64,000 nucleotides of DNA from Sporosarcina ureae (lineage in GTDB: Bacteria; Bacillota; Bacilli; Bacillales_A; Planococcaceae), in NCBI RefSeq assembly GCF_002109325.1, contig NZ_CP015348.1, positions 2,171,501 through 2,235,500 of the forward strand, read 5' to 3'. The stretch's first letter is position 1. Each line of letters opens with the position of its first letter. The translations under genes and the position numbers were made by a program. Below the pieces are notes generated by a model. It was not told the origin of the DNA and made no database searches. It saw only the letters and a list, made by a program, of their open reading frames with translations. Shown here one piece after another: positions 8,375 through 17,256 of the stretch.

Positions 8375-8518
8375 AATAGGCCTATTCTAATGACAAACTC
8401 TAGTATTTGGAATTACTTATGTGTATAATTGACTAGTATACAACATTGTACAAAGTCTAAACAACCTAGAAAAGCAGCAATTTGTTCGTGTCAGTTGAAG
8501 AAAAAGGAGAATACTACT

Positions 8519-9811
8519 ATGTGGATCACAAAAAGACGTAAGACATTATCATTAATACAACCTATTTCCTCTGTCCCTGTCAAAATGCAAGTACCGACCA
8601 AAGAAGTTCAATTGCAGTTGGATGCGATTCAATTAAGAGAGCGGGATCTACAACTATTACGTGCACTAAAAGAACCGATGAGCGCTCGGATCGATGAAAT
8701 TGTAAAAGCATTTTATTCAAGTGTGACCGCAGTTCCTGAGCTGTCCCAGATAATTAAAAAGAACAGTACGACGGAATATTTGAGTAAAACACTAGCCGTA
8801 CATCTCGGTGGATTATTCGACGGTGTAATTGACGAAGCATATTTGATCAATCGTAGTAAAGTGGCGAACGCACATTTACGAATTGGACTGGAACCGAAAT
8901 GGTATATCGCAGCTTTTCAAAACTTGCATTCCACGATGCTCGACATATTATTTGATCTTGAATTAGATCGTGCGGAAGAGCGAGAAATGATTGTGGCATT
9001 AAGCAAAATATTGAATTTTGAAAAGCAGTTGGTTCTTGAAGCGTTTGAGAAGAGTACAAATGACTCAATCCGTGCAAACCAACAAGAAATAAAAAATAGC
9101 GTCAAACAACAAATTGGCAGCATTGCGCTTAAAATCGAGGAAAAGTCTGAATCTACATACGCAGTAGTCAATGATTTGATTGAGCAATCTGCTACACTAG
9201 ACGGAAAAATACAAGAAAGTATCGTACGTTCCGAGACTTCTGCCAATCAAGCGCAATCGGGAATCGAGCAGATGGCGCAGATGGTTGTGACATCAGAGAC
9301 GATTGTTAAAGAAACGAAGGGCATGGCGGAATTGGTTGAAGAATTGAACCGTGCCTCCATTCAAATTGAAGAGGTTGTACAACTAGTGAAAAATATTGCT
9401 GATCAGACGAATCTGTTGGCACTCAACTCCGCAATTGAAGCGGCACGTGCGGGTGTTCATGGAAAAGGCTTCGCGGTCGTTGCGGATGAAGTACGAAATC
9501 TTGCCGATCAGACGAAACAGTCGACAGATAATATTGCGCAACTTGTCGCGCAGTCAAAAGCAAAGACGCAAGCCGTTCATGTTGCCATTGATACGGTCAC
9601 GAAGTTTGCGGATATGGGTATGAAAGAGACTGAAACAACGAGAGAAACATTCCAAAACATAACAGATACAGTCCATTTGACGATTGATGATATCCGGCAT
9701 TTTTCAGACCATATGAAAAATCTGCAGGACGTTATTACATCGATTGGTGGCGTATCAAGAGAAGTAGTTTCAACTTCTTATGAATTAGAAGAAGCGATAG
9801 ATGTCCTATAA
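8519..9811 (+). CDS. hemAT: HemAT-like globin-coupled chemotaxis transducer
   Basis: A 430-residue soluble sensor. Residues about 35-185 form a globin domain; [16 protein letters not shown] carries the expected proximal haem His (the first H). Residues about 190-430 are a coiled-coil signalling domain with the conserved methyl-accepting hairpin tip ([20 protein letters not shown], then [13 protein letters not shown]). No transmembrane segment is present, as in B. subtilis HemAT, which senses O2 and signals to CheA. The upstream in-frame start at 8429 lies beside a TATAAT (8424-8429), so the ATG at 8519, 8 bases after aaaaaggaga, is chosen. An HrtBA-like exporter follows 16 bases downstream. 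Confidence 0.88.
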   Translation: MWITKRRKTLSLIQPISSVPVKMQVPTKEVQLQLDAIQLRERDLQLLRALKEPMSARIDEIVKAFYSSVTAVPELSQIIKKNSTTEYLSKTLAVHLGGLFDGVIDEAYLINRSKVANAHLRIGLEPKWYIAAFQNLHSTMLDILFDLELDRAEEREMIVALSKILNFEKQLVLEAFEKSTNDSIRANQQEIKNSVKQQIGSIALKIEEKSESTYAVVNDLIEQSATLDGKIQESIVRSETSANQAQSGIEQMAQMVVTSETIVKETKGMAELVEELNRASIQIEEVVQLVKNIADQTNLLALNSAIEAARAGVHGKGFAVVADEVRNLADQTKQSTDNIAQLVAQSKAKTQAVHVAIDTVTKFADMGMKETETTRETFQNITDTVHLTIDDIRHFSDHMKNLQDVITSIGGVSREVVSTSYELEEAIDVL

Positions 9812-9827
9812 AAGGAAGTGAGCATGA

Positions 9828-10898
9828 ATGTTTTTAGCTTGGAGCGAAATTAAAAAGAATAAACTACGGTTTTTACTCATTACGTCGATTTTGCTATTGG
9901 TATCGTTCCTTGTGTTCTTCCTATCAGGTCTAGCTAATGGATTAGCTAGCATGAATAGGGAAGCGATCGACACATGGAAAGTAGATGCTGTTCTACTGAC
10001 GGAGGAATCCGATAAGAGCTTGTACGAATCGGCGCTCAACAAGGAGGTAGCCGATGAGCTAGGCGCGAAAGAAACGGCTGTTGTCAGCCAAATGGGTGCC
10101 ATCGCGAACAACGGTGACACCAAGCAAAACGTTATGCTCTTCGGTATTGACCGAGATGAGTTCATCAAGCCAAAAGTCAGTGAAGGGGACCCAACGTTTT
10201 ATGTTCAAAACGGTGTGGTAGCGTCGGACGTGTTGAAAGATGAAGGCTTTAAGATCGGCGATACGCTGGAGCTATCTTCATCTGATACGGAACTGACGAT
10301 TGTTGGCTTTACGGAAAAGGCTCGTTTTAATGCATCACCTATACTTTACATGAAGTTAAATGACATGCAGAAGATCAAATTTGGAGACGCGTATACAATG
10401 AATAAAGATATTGTCAACGCGATTGTCATTAAAGACAAAGAATGGGATGCACTATCCTTGCCAGACAATACGGAAATCATTGAAACGGAAACGTTCATTG
10501 AGAATCTGCCGGGTTATACTGAGCAAAATTTGACGTTAACGTATATGATCTACTTCTTATTCATTATCTCAGCCGCAATCGTTGCGATTTTCTTGTACGT
10601 ATTGACTGTGCAGAAAATCAGCATGTTCGGTCTGATGAAAGCGCAGGGGATTTCCAGTGCGTATTTGGCACGATCGGTTATCGCGCAGACATTCATTCTT
10701 GCGCTAATCGGGGTTGTCCTCGCATTCGGTCTGACATTACTTGCGGGAAGCTTCCTGCCAAATGCCGTTCCTATCATGTTTGATATACCTACCATGATTA
10801 TTTATGGTTTGGTCTTAATAGTAGTGGCGATTCTCGGAGCCGTCATTTCGGTTTGGACGATTATCCGAATTGATCCGCTCGAAGCGATAGGAGGATAA
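9828..10898 (+). CDS. hrtB: ABC transporter permease, HrtB-like (FtsX/MacB type)
   Basis: A 356-residue permease with one N-terminal membrane helix (about 15-37), a large extracellular domain (about 40-230), and three C-terminal helices (about 238-262, 283-310, 320-345) ending in RIDPLEAIGG, typical of MacB/FtsX permeases. The N-terminus (LAWSEIKKNKLRF...SGLANGLA) resembles HrtB of the staphylococcal haem-efflux system, by recall. The ribosome site aaaaggaag lies 9 bases before ATG. It sits 16 bases after the haem sensor HemAT and 3 bases before its ATPase, so all three are probably one operon. Haem as substrate is inferred from resemblance and context. Confidence 0.8.
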   Translation: MFLAWSEIKKNKLRFLLITSILLLVSFLVFFLSGLANGLASMNREAIDTWKVDAVLLTEESDKSLYESALNKEVADELGAKETAVVSQMGAIANNGDTKQNVMLFGIDRDEFIKPKVSEGDPTFYVQNGVVASDVLKDEGFKIGDTLELSSSDTELTIVGFTEKARFNASPILYMKLNDMQKIKFGDAYTMNKDIVNAIVIKDKEWDALSLPDNTEIIETETFIENLPGYTEQNLTLTYMIYFLFIISAAIVAIFLYVLTVQKISMFGLMKAQGISSAYLARSVIAQTFILALIGVVLAFGLTLLAGSFLPNAVPIMFDIPTMIIYGLVLIVVAILGAVISVWTIIRIDPLEAIGG

Positions 10899-10901
10899 AC
10901 G

Positions 10902-11594
10902 ATGGTACTAGAATTACGAAATGCGAAAAAGACGTTCGGTGAAGGCAATACGCTAGTCGAGGCGATGAAAGAGACCAATTTTGTAGTCGAACGTGGCGAA
11001 TTGGTCGCTGTCATTGGCCCATCCGGTTCAGGTAAAAGTACGTTCCTGACGGTGGCTGGCGGTCTGCAAACTCCAAGTGAAGGTCAAGTGATCATCAATG
11101 GTAAAGAATTATCGCAGCTCAATGAAAAGCAGCGTTCTAAAATTCGCTTGCAGGAAATCGGTTTTATATTGCAGGCTTCCAACCTCGTACCGTTCTTAAC
11201 TGTTGACGAGCAGCTGGAATTGCTGAATAAAGTGAAGAAAGACAATATGTCAAAAGACGAGCAACGTAAGTTATACGAGGATTTAGGTATTACCAAGTTG
11301 CATAAGAATTATCCTTCCGATTTATCGGGCGGTGAGCGGCAACGTGTGGCGATTGCTAAAGCGTTGTTTAGTAAGCCGGCGATTCTTTTAGCAGATGAGC
11401 CTACTGCTTCGCTCGATTCTGATCGTGCGTTTGAAGTAATGGAGTTATTACGAAATGAAACGAAGTCCAATCAAACGGCAACCATTGTCGTGACGCATGA
11501 CGTACGGTTGATCAAGTACGTAGATAAAGTGTACAAGATGACGGATGGTGTGTTGAAGCTGGAGAGTTCGGCTGAGGCGGATGTGACTGAGTAA
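10902..11594 (+). CDS. hrtA: ABC transporter ATPase, HrtA-like
   Basis: A 230-residue ATP-binding subunit with Walker A GPSGSGKST (about 41-49), Q-loop GFILQASNLVPFL (about 86-98), signature LSGGERQRVAIAKAL (about 140-154), Walker B ILLADEPTASLD (about 160-171) and the H-loop VVTHD (about 196-200). This is the LolD/MacB-type ATPase subfamily. The Q-loop region strongly recalls HrtA. It pairs with the permease at 9828 to drive export or extrusion from the membrane. The ribosome site aggaggataaacg overlaps the end of the permease gene, and the terminator at 11621 closes the operon. Confidence 0.85.
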   Translation: MVLELRNAKKTFGEGNTLVEAMKETNFVVERGELVAVIGPSGSGKSTFLTVAGGLQTPSEGQVIINGKELSQLNEKQRSKIRLQEIGFILQASNLVPFLTVDEQLELLNKVKKDNMSKDEQRKLYEDLGITKLHKNYPSDLSGGERQRVAIAKALFSKPAILLADEPTASLDSDRAFEVMELLRNETKSNQTATIVVTHDVRLIKYVDKVYKMTDGVLKLESSAEADVTE

Positions 11595-11620
11595 GTGTAG
11601 TGCTAGGTTTTTAATGAAAT

Positions 11621-11665
11621 AAACGCTTCGGACTGCCGTTTTAGGGCTTTCCGAAGCGTTTTTTT
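11621..11665 (+). terminator. Intrinsic terminator after the HemAT-HrtBA operon
   Basis: The stem AAACGCTTCGGA (11621-11632) pairs with TCCGAAGCGTTT (11650-11661), followed by a run of T. It lies 27 bases after the ATPase stop codon. Confidence 0.9.
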
Positions 11666-11706
11666 GTTGGTGGATTGTGTGGGTTAGGTCGTAAAATTGT
11701 GGTGGT

Positions 11707-11842
11707 CGCTCAATGGAACCGGCTGAACGCTCTATGTGGCGTTTTATCCGCTCTATCCAGAAAGCTATCCGCTCTATGTGACTCTCTCTTCGCTCTATCC
11801 AGCAAGTTAACCGCTCATAGACCACACACGACCGCTCTAAGG
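11707..11842. repeat. 21-bp-period array, copy 1 (seven units)
   Basis: Seven anchors (CGCTCAAT, CGCTCTAT x4, CGCTCATA, CGCTCTAA) start at 11707, 11728, 11749, 11770, 11791, 11812 and 11833, exactly 21 bases apart. The 13 bases between anchors are not conserved. On the minus strand the array reads as a heptad pattern IERxxxx, but no ribosome site precedes it and array 2 has a stop in the same frame. It fills the gap between the convergent HrtA and ThiF genes. Confidence 0.85.
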
Positions 11843-11863
11843 AGAACAAGAGACATCAAACAA

Positions 11864-12880
11864 TCAGCCAAGCAAACCTGCCACGATCTTCCGCGCGGCC
11901 GTAATATCCTTCGTCCCATGCACCAACATCCGACCATCGCGGAATAACACGAGGCGATGGTCGTTATAATCACAGGAAACCAAATAAGGATTTTGCTTTA
12001 AATTAGAAACAATATCGCGAATGGAATTAGCAAATGGTATCAGCTCAACTTGTCGATTTTTCGGCCATGTCAGTTGAACCGTGTCGCGTCCGCATAGTAC
12101 GGCTGTACGAATTACTTCATTGGCAGACAAGTAAGGATAGACAGGGATATCTGAGCAACTTGGACAATTCGGTTTCTTCATGCTTTGTATGTTCATGGCA
12201 GCGCGCTCGCCTGTCCAGAGATCGACGGATTCGAGACGGGGTTCCATCGTCGCCCCCGTGATACACTTCAGCAGTTCTGCGGTTTGACGGGCGGCAGTCG
12301 TGACGACGATGGGCGAGATGACGCCGACTGTATCGCATGTCAAAGACTGTGGCGGCAACGCTTCGAGCAGACAATGTAAGCAGGGCGCTCCTTCTTTTAC
12401 ACCGATAGGAAATGTCAGCCCATAGCTACCGACGCAAGCGCCCATGAAGAAGGGGATGCCGAGTTGTAATGCGGCGTCGTTTGCGAGTAATCGAGTTTCG
12501 ATATTATCTGTGCCGTCGAGAATGAAATGATGGCCTTCGAATAATTCGAGGACATTTTCAGGCGTGACATCCGCCACAATCCCACGAACTTTCACGTCGC
12601 TGTTGATCACGCGCAATCGGCTTTCCGCAGCGATTGCTTTCGGTAATTGATCGATGACATCTTGTTCTGAGTATAATTGCTGTCTATGAAGATTAGTCCA
12701 TTCCAAAATATCGCGATCGACAATGGTCAGTTCGCCGACGCCTGCCCGCACTAGCATCTCCGCTCCTGAAGAGCCAAGAGCACCCGCTCCTAAGACAAAA
12801 ACTTTTGCTTCGCGTATACGTTGTTGTCCAATTGGTCCGATGGGTGCAAACAGTTCTTGCCGAGAATATTTACTGCTCAA
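11864..12880 (-). CDS. thiF: ThiF/MoeB-type sulfur-carrier adenylyltransferase
   Basis: A 338-residue E1-like enzyme that adenylates the C-terminal Gly of ThiS so that sulfur can be loaded for thiazole synthesis. The nucleotide-binding [13 protein letters not shown] is near residues 31-43, followed by [17 protein letters not shown] with the conserved Arg. Zinc Cys pairs are PCLHC (near 171) and NCPSC (near 243). TCDTVGV (near 185) carries the family's Cys. A C-terminal extension of about 70 residues follows the zinc site. It overlaps thiG by 4 bases and is the last gene of the riboswitch-controlled operon. The start is the ATG at 12880. Confidence 0.9.
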   Translation of the reverse strand: MSSKYSRQELFAPIGPIGQQRIREAKVFVLGAGALGSSGAEMLVRAGVGELTIVDRDILEWTNLHRQQLYSEQDVIDQLPKAIAAESRLRVINSDVKVRGIVADVTPENVLELFEGHHFILDGTDNIETRLLANDAALQLGIPFFMGACVGSYGLTFPIGVKEGAPCLHCLLEALPPQSLTCDTVGVISPIVVTTAARQTAELLKCITGATMEPRLESVDLWTGERAAMNIQSMKKPNCPSCSDIPVYPYLSANEVIRTAVLCGRDTVQLTWPKNRQVELIPFANSIRDIVSNLKQNPYLVSCDYNDHRLVLFRDGRMLVHGTKDITAARKIVAGLLG

Positions 12881-13650
12881 GTCGTCACAAGCCCTTCAGT
12901 CGGACTGCTAGCCACGCCATAATCACGAACTGGCATACGTCCAGCTTTATAACCGAGACGTCCCGCTTCAATCGCGAGCTTCATTGCCTCTGCCATCATG
13001 ACGGGATTGGCGGCTTCCGATACGGCTGTGTTCAGCAATACACCGTCTGCGCCGAGTTCCATCGCGAAAGCGGCGTCTTTTGGAGAGCCGACCCCTGCGT
13101 CAATAATGACGGGTACATTGGACTGCTCAATGATGAATGACAAATTCAACGGATTCAGAATGCCTCTGCCTGAACCGATTGGCGCAGCGCCTGGCATGAT
13201 AGCGTGAACGCCTAATTCGCATAGTTTTCTTGCAAGTACTACATCGTCTGACGTATAGGGTAGTACAATGAAACCTTCCTCTAACAGCATTTCAGACGCA
13301 CGTAATGTTTCCACTGGATCAGGAAGTAATGAACGGCTACAGCCGATGATTTCCACCTTTACCATGTCGCAAAGTCCCGAAGCTTTGGCGAGACGTGCGA
13401 TATGTACGGCTTCTTCCGCTGTGCTGGCGCCTGCGGTATTCGGAAGCAATGTATAGCGCGTTAAATCAAGTTGTTCGAGAAAATTGGGTTGCGATGCTTC
13501 AAAAATATCCATGCGTCGTACTGCGAACGTCAGGATCTCTGCTTCTGATACCGCCACTGCTTGCTTTTGAATATCAAATGAAGGATATTTCCCCGTGCCT
13601 AGTAATAAACGTGAAGAGAATTCTTTATCTGCAATTTTTAACATGTTCAT
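12877..13650 (-). CDS. thiG: Thiazole synthase ThiG
   Basis: A 257-residue TIM-barrel enzyme that joins deoxyxylulose phosphate, dehydroglycine and ThiS-thiocarboxylate sulfur into the thiazole phosphate of thiamine. Family signatures are [12 protein letters not shown] near the start, VRRMD near 45, [14 protein letters not shown] near 69-82, VKVEIIG near 97 (active-site Lys) and the phosphate-binding [30 protein letters not shown] near 180-210. Length matches B. subtilis ThiG. It overlaps thiS upstream and thiF downstream by 4 bases each, implying translational coupling. Confidence 0.96.
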   Translation of the reverse strand: MNMLKIADKEFSSRLLLGTGKYPSFDIQKQAVAVSEAEILTFAVRRMDIFEASQPNFLEQLDLTRYTLLPNTAGASTAEEAVHIARLAKASGLCDMVKVEIIGCSRSLLPDPVETLRASEMLLEEGFIVLPYTSDDVVLARKLCELGVHAIMPGAAPIGSGRGILNPLNLSFIIEQSNVPVIIDAGVGSPKDAAFAMELGADGVLLNTAVSEAANPVMMAEAMKLAIEAGRLGYKAGRMPVRDYGVASSPTEGLVTT

Positions 13651-13853
13651 CCGCCTCCTACAAAATGTATGATTTCAATTTGGTCTCGGTCCATGATCGG
13701 TGCGTCGTAGTGATCTTTCTGCAAAATTTCCTTGTTTTTCTCCACGATCAAAATACGATCGCCAAGTCCTAAGTGCTCAAGTAACTGCTGGATCGTCCCT
13801 ACTTCAGGAATGACGGGAAACGATTTGCCGTTCAGATCAATCATTTTCTCCAT
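13647..13853 (-). CDS. thiS: Sulfur carrier protein ThiS
   Basis: A 68-residue ubiquitin-fold protein ending in the required Gly-Gly tail (HFVGGG, here with three Gly). The tail is adenylated by ThiF and converted to a thiocarboxylate that gives sulfur to ThiG. The first 17 bases overlap the end of tenI, and the stop overlaps the start of thiG in ATGA style. The ribosome site is gaaaaggagagg on the minus strand, inside tenI. The third terminal Gly is unusual but harmless if the terminal residue is still Gly. Confidence 0.93.
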   Translation of the reverse strand: MEKMIDLNGKSFPVIPEVGTIQQLLEHLGLGDRILIVEKNKEILQKDHYDAPIMDRDQIEIIHFVGGG

Positions 13854-14436
13854 GAGATACCTCTCCTTTTCTATAACTCTGCAAAGTTTTCAGTGAACGC
13901 ATAGGGGATAATACAGCGACGCCTGCCACGTGGTTTTGCTGTAAATTAGGTAAGTGATGCGGCTGAATTCCACCGATAGCATACACAGGAATCGAACTAC
14001 ACTGTGCAATAGAAAACAATTCTTCCGTTCCACGCGCTGGCAGCCCAGGTTTCGATGGCGTATCGAAGACATGCCCGTACAATAGCCAATCTGCACCCTT
14101 ATTCATAGCTAGCTTTGCCTCTTCCAATGAATGAATCGAGCAACCGAAAGAGAGCTCGGGGAATTCTTGATGTGCACGCCGTACCGACATACCATAGCCA
14201 GTCAGTTGCACTTTTTTGAGCTTCAGTCTTCTAGCCAAGTGAGGTCTGGCATGAAGAGTAAGCTTGTCGAGTGGGAATTCAGCACTTGCAAGACGCATAA
14301 CTAGATCTACTAGCTGTTCATCTGACTTGGACTTTTCCCGCAAAATGATGGCATCAAGAAACGGTGCTGTGCGCAACAAATGTAGTGTCAGTTCATCCAC
14401 CGAAAGACGGTCGTCAGTCACGCCAAGTAACTTCAT
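13837..14436 (-). CDS. tenI: TenI-type thiazole tautomerase (ThiE family)
   Basis: A 199-residue TIM-barrel protein of the ThiE/TenI family. The motifs ILREK (near 30), HARP, VQLTGYGMS (near 77), CSIHSLEEAKLAMNKGADWLLYGHVFDTPSKPGL (near 98-131) and YAIGGI (near 153) fit. The pyrophosphate-binding residues expected of true thiamine-phosphate synthase are not evident, and B. subtilis TenI, an aromatising thiazole tautomerase, sits in the same operon position, so TenI is preferred over ThiE. The ATG follows ggaggggaatga, which lies directly downstream of the riboswitch terminator. Confidence 0.8.
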   Translation of the reverse strand: MKLLGVTDDRLSVDELTLHLLRTAPFLDAIILREKSKSDEQLVDLVMRLASAEFPLDKLTLHARPHLARRLKLKKVQLTGYGMSVRRAHQEFPELSFGCSIHSLEEAKLAMNKGADWLLYGHVFDTPSKPGLPARGTEELFSIAQCSSIPVYAIGGIQPHHLPNLQQNHVAGVAVLSPMRSLKTLQSYRKGEVSHGEND

Positions 14437-14453
14437 TCATTCCCCTCCAATAG

Positions 14454-14482
14454 AAAAAACCACTTCCCGAATCGGAAAGTGG
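14454..14482 (-). terminator. Riboswitch-controlled intrinsic terminator of the thi operon
   Basis: On the minus strand CCACTTTCCGATTCGGGAAGTGG is followed by TTTTTT, just before the tenI ribosome site. Its right arm GGGAAGTGG is identical to the 3' end of the TPP aptamer (14527-14519), so the left arm can pair with either copy. That gives mutually exclusive terminator and antiterminator forms. Confidence 0.88.
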
Positions 14483-14518
14483 TAGAAATGTCGACAGAAA
14501 TACATACGGAACGACTCG

Positions 14519-14610
14519 CCACTTCCCTCCGCAGGTGCTAACCTGTTCAGGTAATAAGGGTTTCAGAGCCACACTCTTTTCTCAGTCCTTGTAAAGGATT
14601 CCCCTAATGG
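14519..14610 (-). promoter_or_regulatory. TPP riboswitch (THI element) aptamer
   Basis: Read on the minus strand it shows the conserved THI-box parts in order: aggggaatcc, ggactgagaa (the CUGAGA core), aaaccctta, acctgaacaggttagcacctgcg, and ggagggaagtgg. P1 can form between CCATT at the 5' end and AGTGG at the 3' end. Thiamine pyrophosphate binding should favour the downstream terminator and switch off tenI-thiS-thiG-thiF. A sigma-A promoter must lie between here and the crp stop at 14673; I could not settle on one. Confidence 0.95.
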
Positions 14611-14672
14611 TCAAAATATTTGGTTTTCAGAACTAGCCTATCACGTGTACGGTAGAATGAAAAGCGTTTCTT

Positions 14673-15362
14673 TTATAAAAGCAATAAAGCATCCAAATCT
14701 AGAATTTCTACTGCTTTCATACTGGGCTGGCGAATCCAGCCAGACTCTTCGAAAGCGCTTAATTTTCGACTGATTGTTTCAGGTGTCGTCCCTAGGTGAG
14801 AGGCTAGGTCTTTGCGACTCATTGGTAATTCGACTATCAATTGTCTTTGTTCTTCTGATAAGTCAACTAGGTAAAGGGCGATACGCGTTTCTGCTGATTC
14901 CATACCGATTCGTGCCGCCCGTTGTTCCGTTCGGGCGAGGCGGGAGGAAAATTCCTCCAACATCTTCAATGAAATCGCGGGGTGCTCTTGTAGAAGTTGC
15001 TGCATTTGGTCCCGTTGAATAACACATAGTTCTACGGGTTCAAGTGTTTCTGCATAGGCGTCATGAGGTTTAGCATCAAATAACGATAGCTCGCCTGTGA
15101 AATCTCCGGGTTGTAGTATTCGTACGATTTGCTCTTTGCCGTTTTCTGATAGGCGATATATTTTGATCCGTCCTTTGTGCAATATATACAAGCCTTCGGA
15201 GCGGTCGCCTTCATTGTAAATAATTTGTCCACGCGGGTAGGGGGTGCTTCGCGCAAGTTCTACAATGTGCTTCATCTGATCTTTTTCCAAGTGATTGAAC
15301 AGTGGAACAAGTGATACACACATTCGATGATCGGTCGTGTCATTGTGGGGCTGCTGACTCAT
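14673..15362 (-). CDS. Crp/Fnr-family transcriptional regulator
   Basis: A 229-residue regulator with a cyclic-nucleotide-binding-like beta-roll (about 25-135; GQIIYNEGD, GLYILHKGRIKIYR, PGDFTGELSLF), a dimerisation helix, and a winged helix-turn-helix (about 168-215; MSRKDLASHLGTTPETISRKLSAF). It lacks the N-terminal Cys cluster of FNR, so iron-sulfur O2 sensing is unlikely. Its start lies 23 bases inside the end of the metal ATPase gene, so it is the third gene of that operon. An FNR-like palindrome at the operon promoter (17542-17555) suggests autoregulation. The effector is unknown. Confidence 0.88.
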   Translation of the reverse strand: MSQQPHNDTTDHRMCVSLVPLFNHLEKDQMKHIVELARSTPYPRGQIIYNEGDRSEGLYILHKGRIKIYRLSENGKEQIVRILQPGDFTGELSLFDAKPHDAYAETLEPVELCVIQRDQMQQLLQEHPAISLKMLEEFSSRLARTEQRAARIGMESAETRIALYLVDLSEEQRQLIVELPMSRKDLASHLGTTPETISRKLSAFEESGWIRQPSMKAVEILDLDALLLL

Positions 15363-17241
15363 TCACTTTCACCTCGCTTACATTTCGTTTGGACGCTTTG
15401 TCACTAGTATAGCGTATTAATCGAATGGCGTTCAATATGACAAGAAGCACACTTGCTTCGTGGATAAGCATGCCGGATGCTAGGAAGACTTTGCCTAGCA
15501 GTACACCGATTAGCAATAAAACTACTGTGCCAACTGCGAAAAATGTGTTTTGCTTCATATTGTTCACAGTCGCTTTCGATAATGCATAGGCGTGGGCGAA
15601 TTGATCTAGTCGATCCGCCATCAAGACGATATCCGCTGTTTCCATGGAAATGTCTGTTCCGCCTTTACCCATTGCCAGCCCGATATCTGCAGTGGCGATT
15701 GCCGGCGCATCATTGATTCCGTCACCTGCCATCGCTACTCGATGTCCTTGCGCTTTCAACTTTTGGACAGCGGCTACTTTGTCTTCAGGTAGCAGCTCTG
15801 CATAGACGCTGTCGAGACCAAGTTGTTCGCCAACGAGTCGGGCAGTGTGTACATTGTCGCCCGTTAGCATAATCATTTGTTTAATACCATTTCTTCGTAG
15901 TTTAGCTAGGGCAGCCGCGGCTTCTGGACGGATTTGATCCGCTATGGAAATAATACCTGCGATTTCTCCACCAATACTGATAAACACGGCTGTGTTACCT
16001 GCTTTTTCTCGCTTGGATGCATACTCTTCTATAGTTGGAGAGATAGCTATACCTTGTGAGATCATCAGCTTTCGGTTACCCGCCGCCAGTTGCTGGCCGT
16101 CTACTTCAGCAAGAAGTCCGTTACCTTTAATAACTTGTGCGTCTTGTGCTTGGTGTTTTAAATGAATCAAGCGTTTTTTTGCTTCACGAACGATCGTTTG
16201 ACCGAGATGGTGTTCAGACATCAGTTCAGCTTCTGCAGTTAAACGGAGTAACTCTTCTTTGTCGATGCCAAAGCTATGGATGTCAGTAACTTCTGGACGT
16301 CCTTTAGTTAAAGTACCTGTTTTATCAAAGACGACAGTGTCGATTTTCGCCAATTGCTCCATCACGTCGCCACCTTTAATGAGCACACCATGACGGGCTC
16401 CGTTACCAATTCCAGCTACGATCGAGACGGGAGCGGAAATGACAAGGGCACCAGGACAAGCGATGACAAGGAATGTTAATGTCATTTCGATATTGCGTGT
16501 AAATATATAGACGATAATCGATAGGATGACGATGGAAGGTGTATAAATATTAGCGAATCGCTCTAAGAATTTTTGAGTTTTCGACTTCGCTTCTTGTGCT
16601 TCTTCGACTAGCTCGATAATACGAGCGAATGCTGTATCGTCACCTACACGTTCTGCAATTATTTCAATATAGCCATTGTCTACTAACGTACCGCTAAATA
16701 CTTGATCATCTAGTGATTTCGATGCGGGTACCGATTCTCCTGTGATGGCTGCTTCATTTATAGAAGCATTTCCTGAAACAATCGGACCGTCTACCGGAAC
16801 TTGTTCACCTGAGCGAACGATTACCCGATCACCGATTTCTACGTCATCAACAGCAATCGTCAGTAGTTTTCCATCCCGAAGGACACTCGCTTCTAGCGGG
16901 GCCAGATCGACAAGTGCTTTGAGGGAAGACCGCGTTTTCTCCATTGTGCGAATTTCAAGTAACGCTCCGAATAAAAATAAGAAAGTAACTGCTGCGGATT
17001 CTACATATTCGCCGATAAATAGGGCACCGATGACTGCGATCGTGACGAGGAGTTCAATACTGAAAGCTTTCATTCGAATAGCTTTCCACGCTTTTATGGC
17101 AATCGGAGTACCCGCAATGATAGTGGCAGCGATTAATGTAATCTGACGCGCGTCATGAAAGCCCGCGAAGTGCAAGATGATCGCTACACCAAGCAACATC
17201 GCGGATAAGGAAGTGATGCGCACAGTTTGTTTTGCATTCAT
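15340..17241 (-). CDS. P1B-type heavy-metal-translocating ATPase
   Basis: A 633-residue P-type ATPase without an N-terminal HMA domain, which is supplied as the separate protein at 17257. Membrane helices are predicted at about 10-50, 58-100, 245-295 and 570-615. Core motifs are actuator TGES (near 167), membrane metal site CPG in ACPGALVISAPV (near 283), phosphorylation site DKTGTLTKG (near 323) and hinge MAGDGINDAPA (near 522). Two residues are odd: the metal motif is CPG rather than CPC, and the normally invariant HP of the nucleotide domain is HH (SEHHLGQTI). Metal specificity cannot be read; Zn/Cd/Co-type is a guess. Confidence 0.88.
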   Translation of the reverse strand: MNAKQTVRITSLSAMLLGVAIILHFAGFHDARQITLIAATIIAGTPIAIKAWKAIRMKAFSIELLVTIAVIGALFIGEYVESAAVTFLFLFGALLEIRTMEKTRSSLKALVDLAPLEASVLRDGKLLTIAVDDVEIGDRVIVRSGEQVPVDGPIVSGNASINEAAITGESVPASKSLDDQVFSGTLVDNGYIEIIAERVGDDTAFARIIELVEEAQEAKSKTQKFLERFANIYTPSIVILSIIVYIFTRNIEMTLTFLVIACPGALVISAPVSIVAGIGNGARHGVLIKGGDVMEQLAKIDTVVFDKTGTLTKGRPEVTDIHSFGIDKEELLRLTAEAELMSEHHLGQTIVREAKKRLIHLKHQAQDAQVIKGNGLLAEVDGQQLAAGNRKLMISQGIAISPTIEEYASKREKAGNTAVFISIGGEIAGIISIADQIRPEAAAALAKLRRNGIKQMIMLTGDNVHTARLVGEQLGLDSVYAELLPEDKVAAVQKLKAQGHRVAMAGDGINDAPAIATADIGLAMGKGGTDISMETADIVLMADRLDQFAHAYALSKATVNNMKQNTFFAVGTVVLLLIGVLLGKVFLASGMLIHEASVLLVILNAIRLIRYTSDKASKRNVSEVKVNESAAPQ

Positions 17242-17256
17242 TTGAATACCTCCTCT

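Noticed and set aside
11707-11842. 21-bp arrays considered as CRISPR
   Set aside because: Anchors of only 8-9 bases, 13-base intervals and no cas genes in the window.
11448-11849. Minus-strand ORF with IERxxxx heptads across the 21-bp array
   Set aside because: It runs antisense into the HrtA gene, has no ribosome site, and the equivalent frame in array 2 contains a stop.
13837-14436. ThiE (thiamine-phosphate synthase) as the function of this gene
   Set aside because: Operon position and missing pyrophosphate-site residues favour TenI; not fully excluded.
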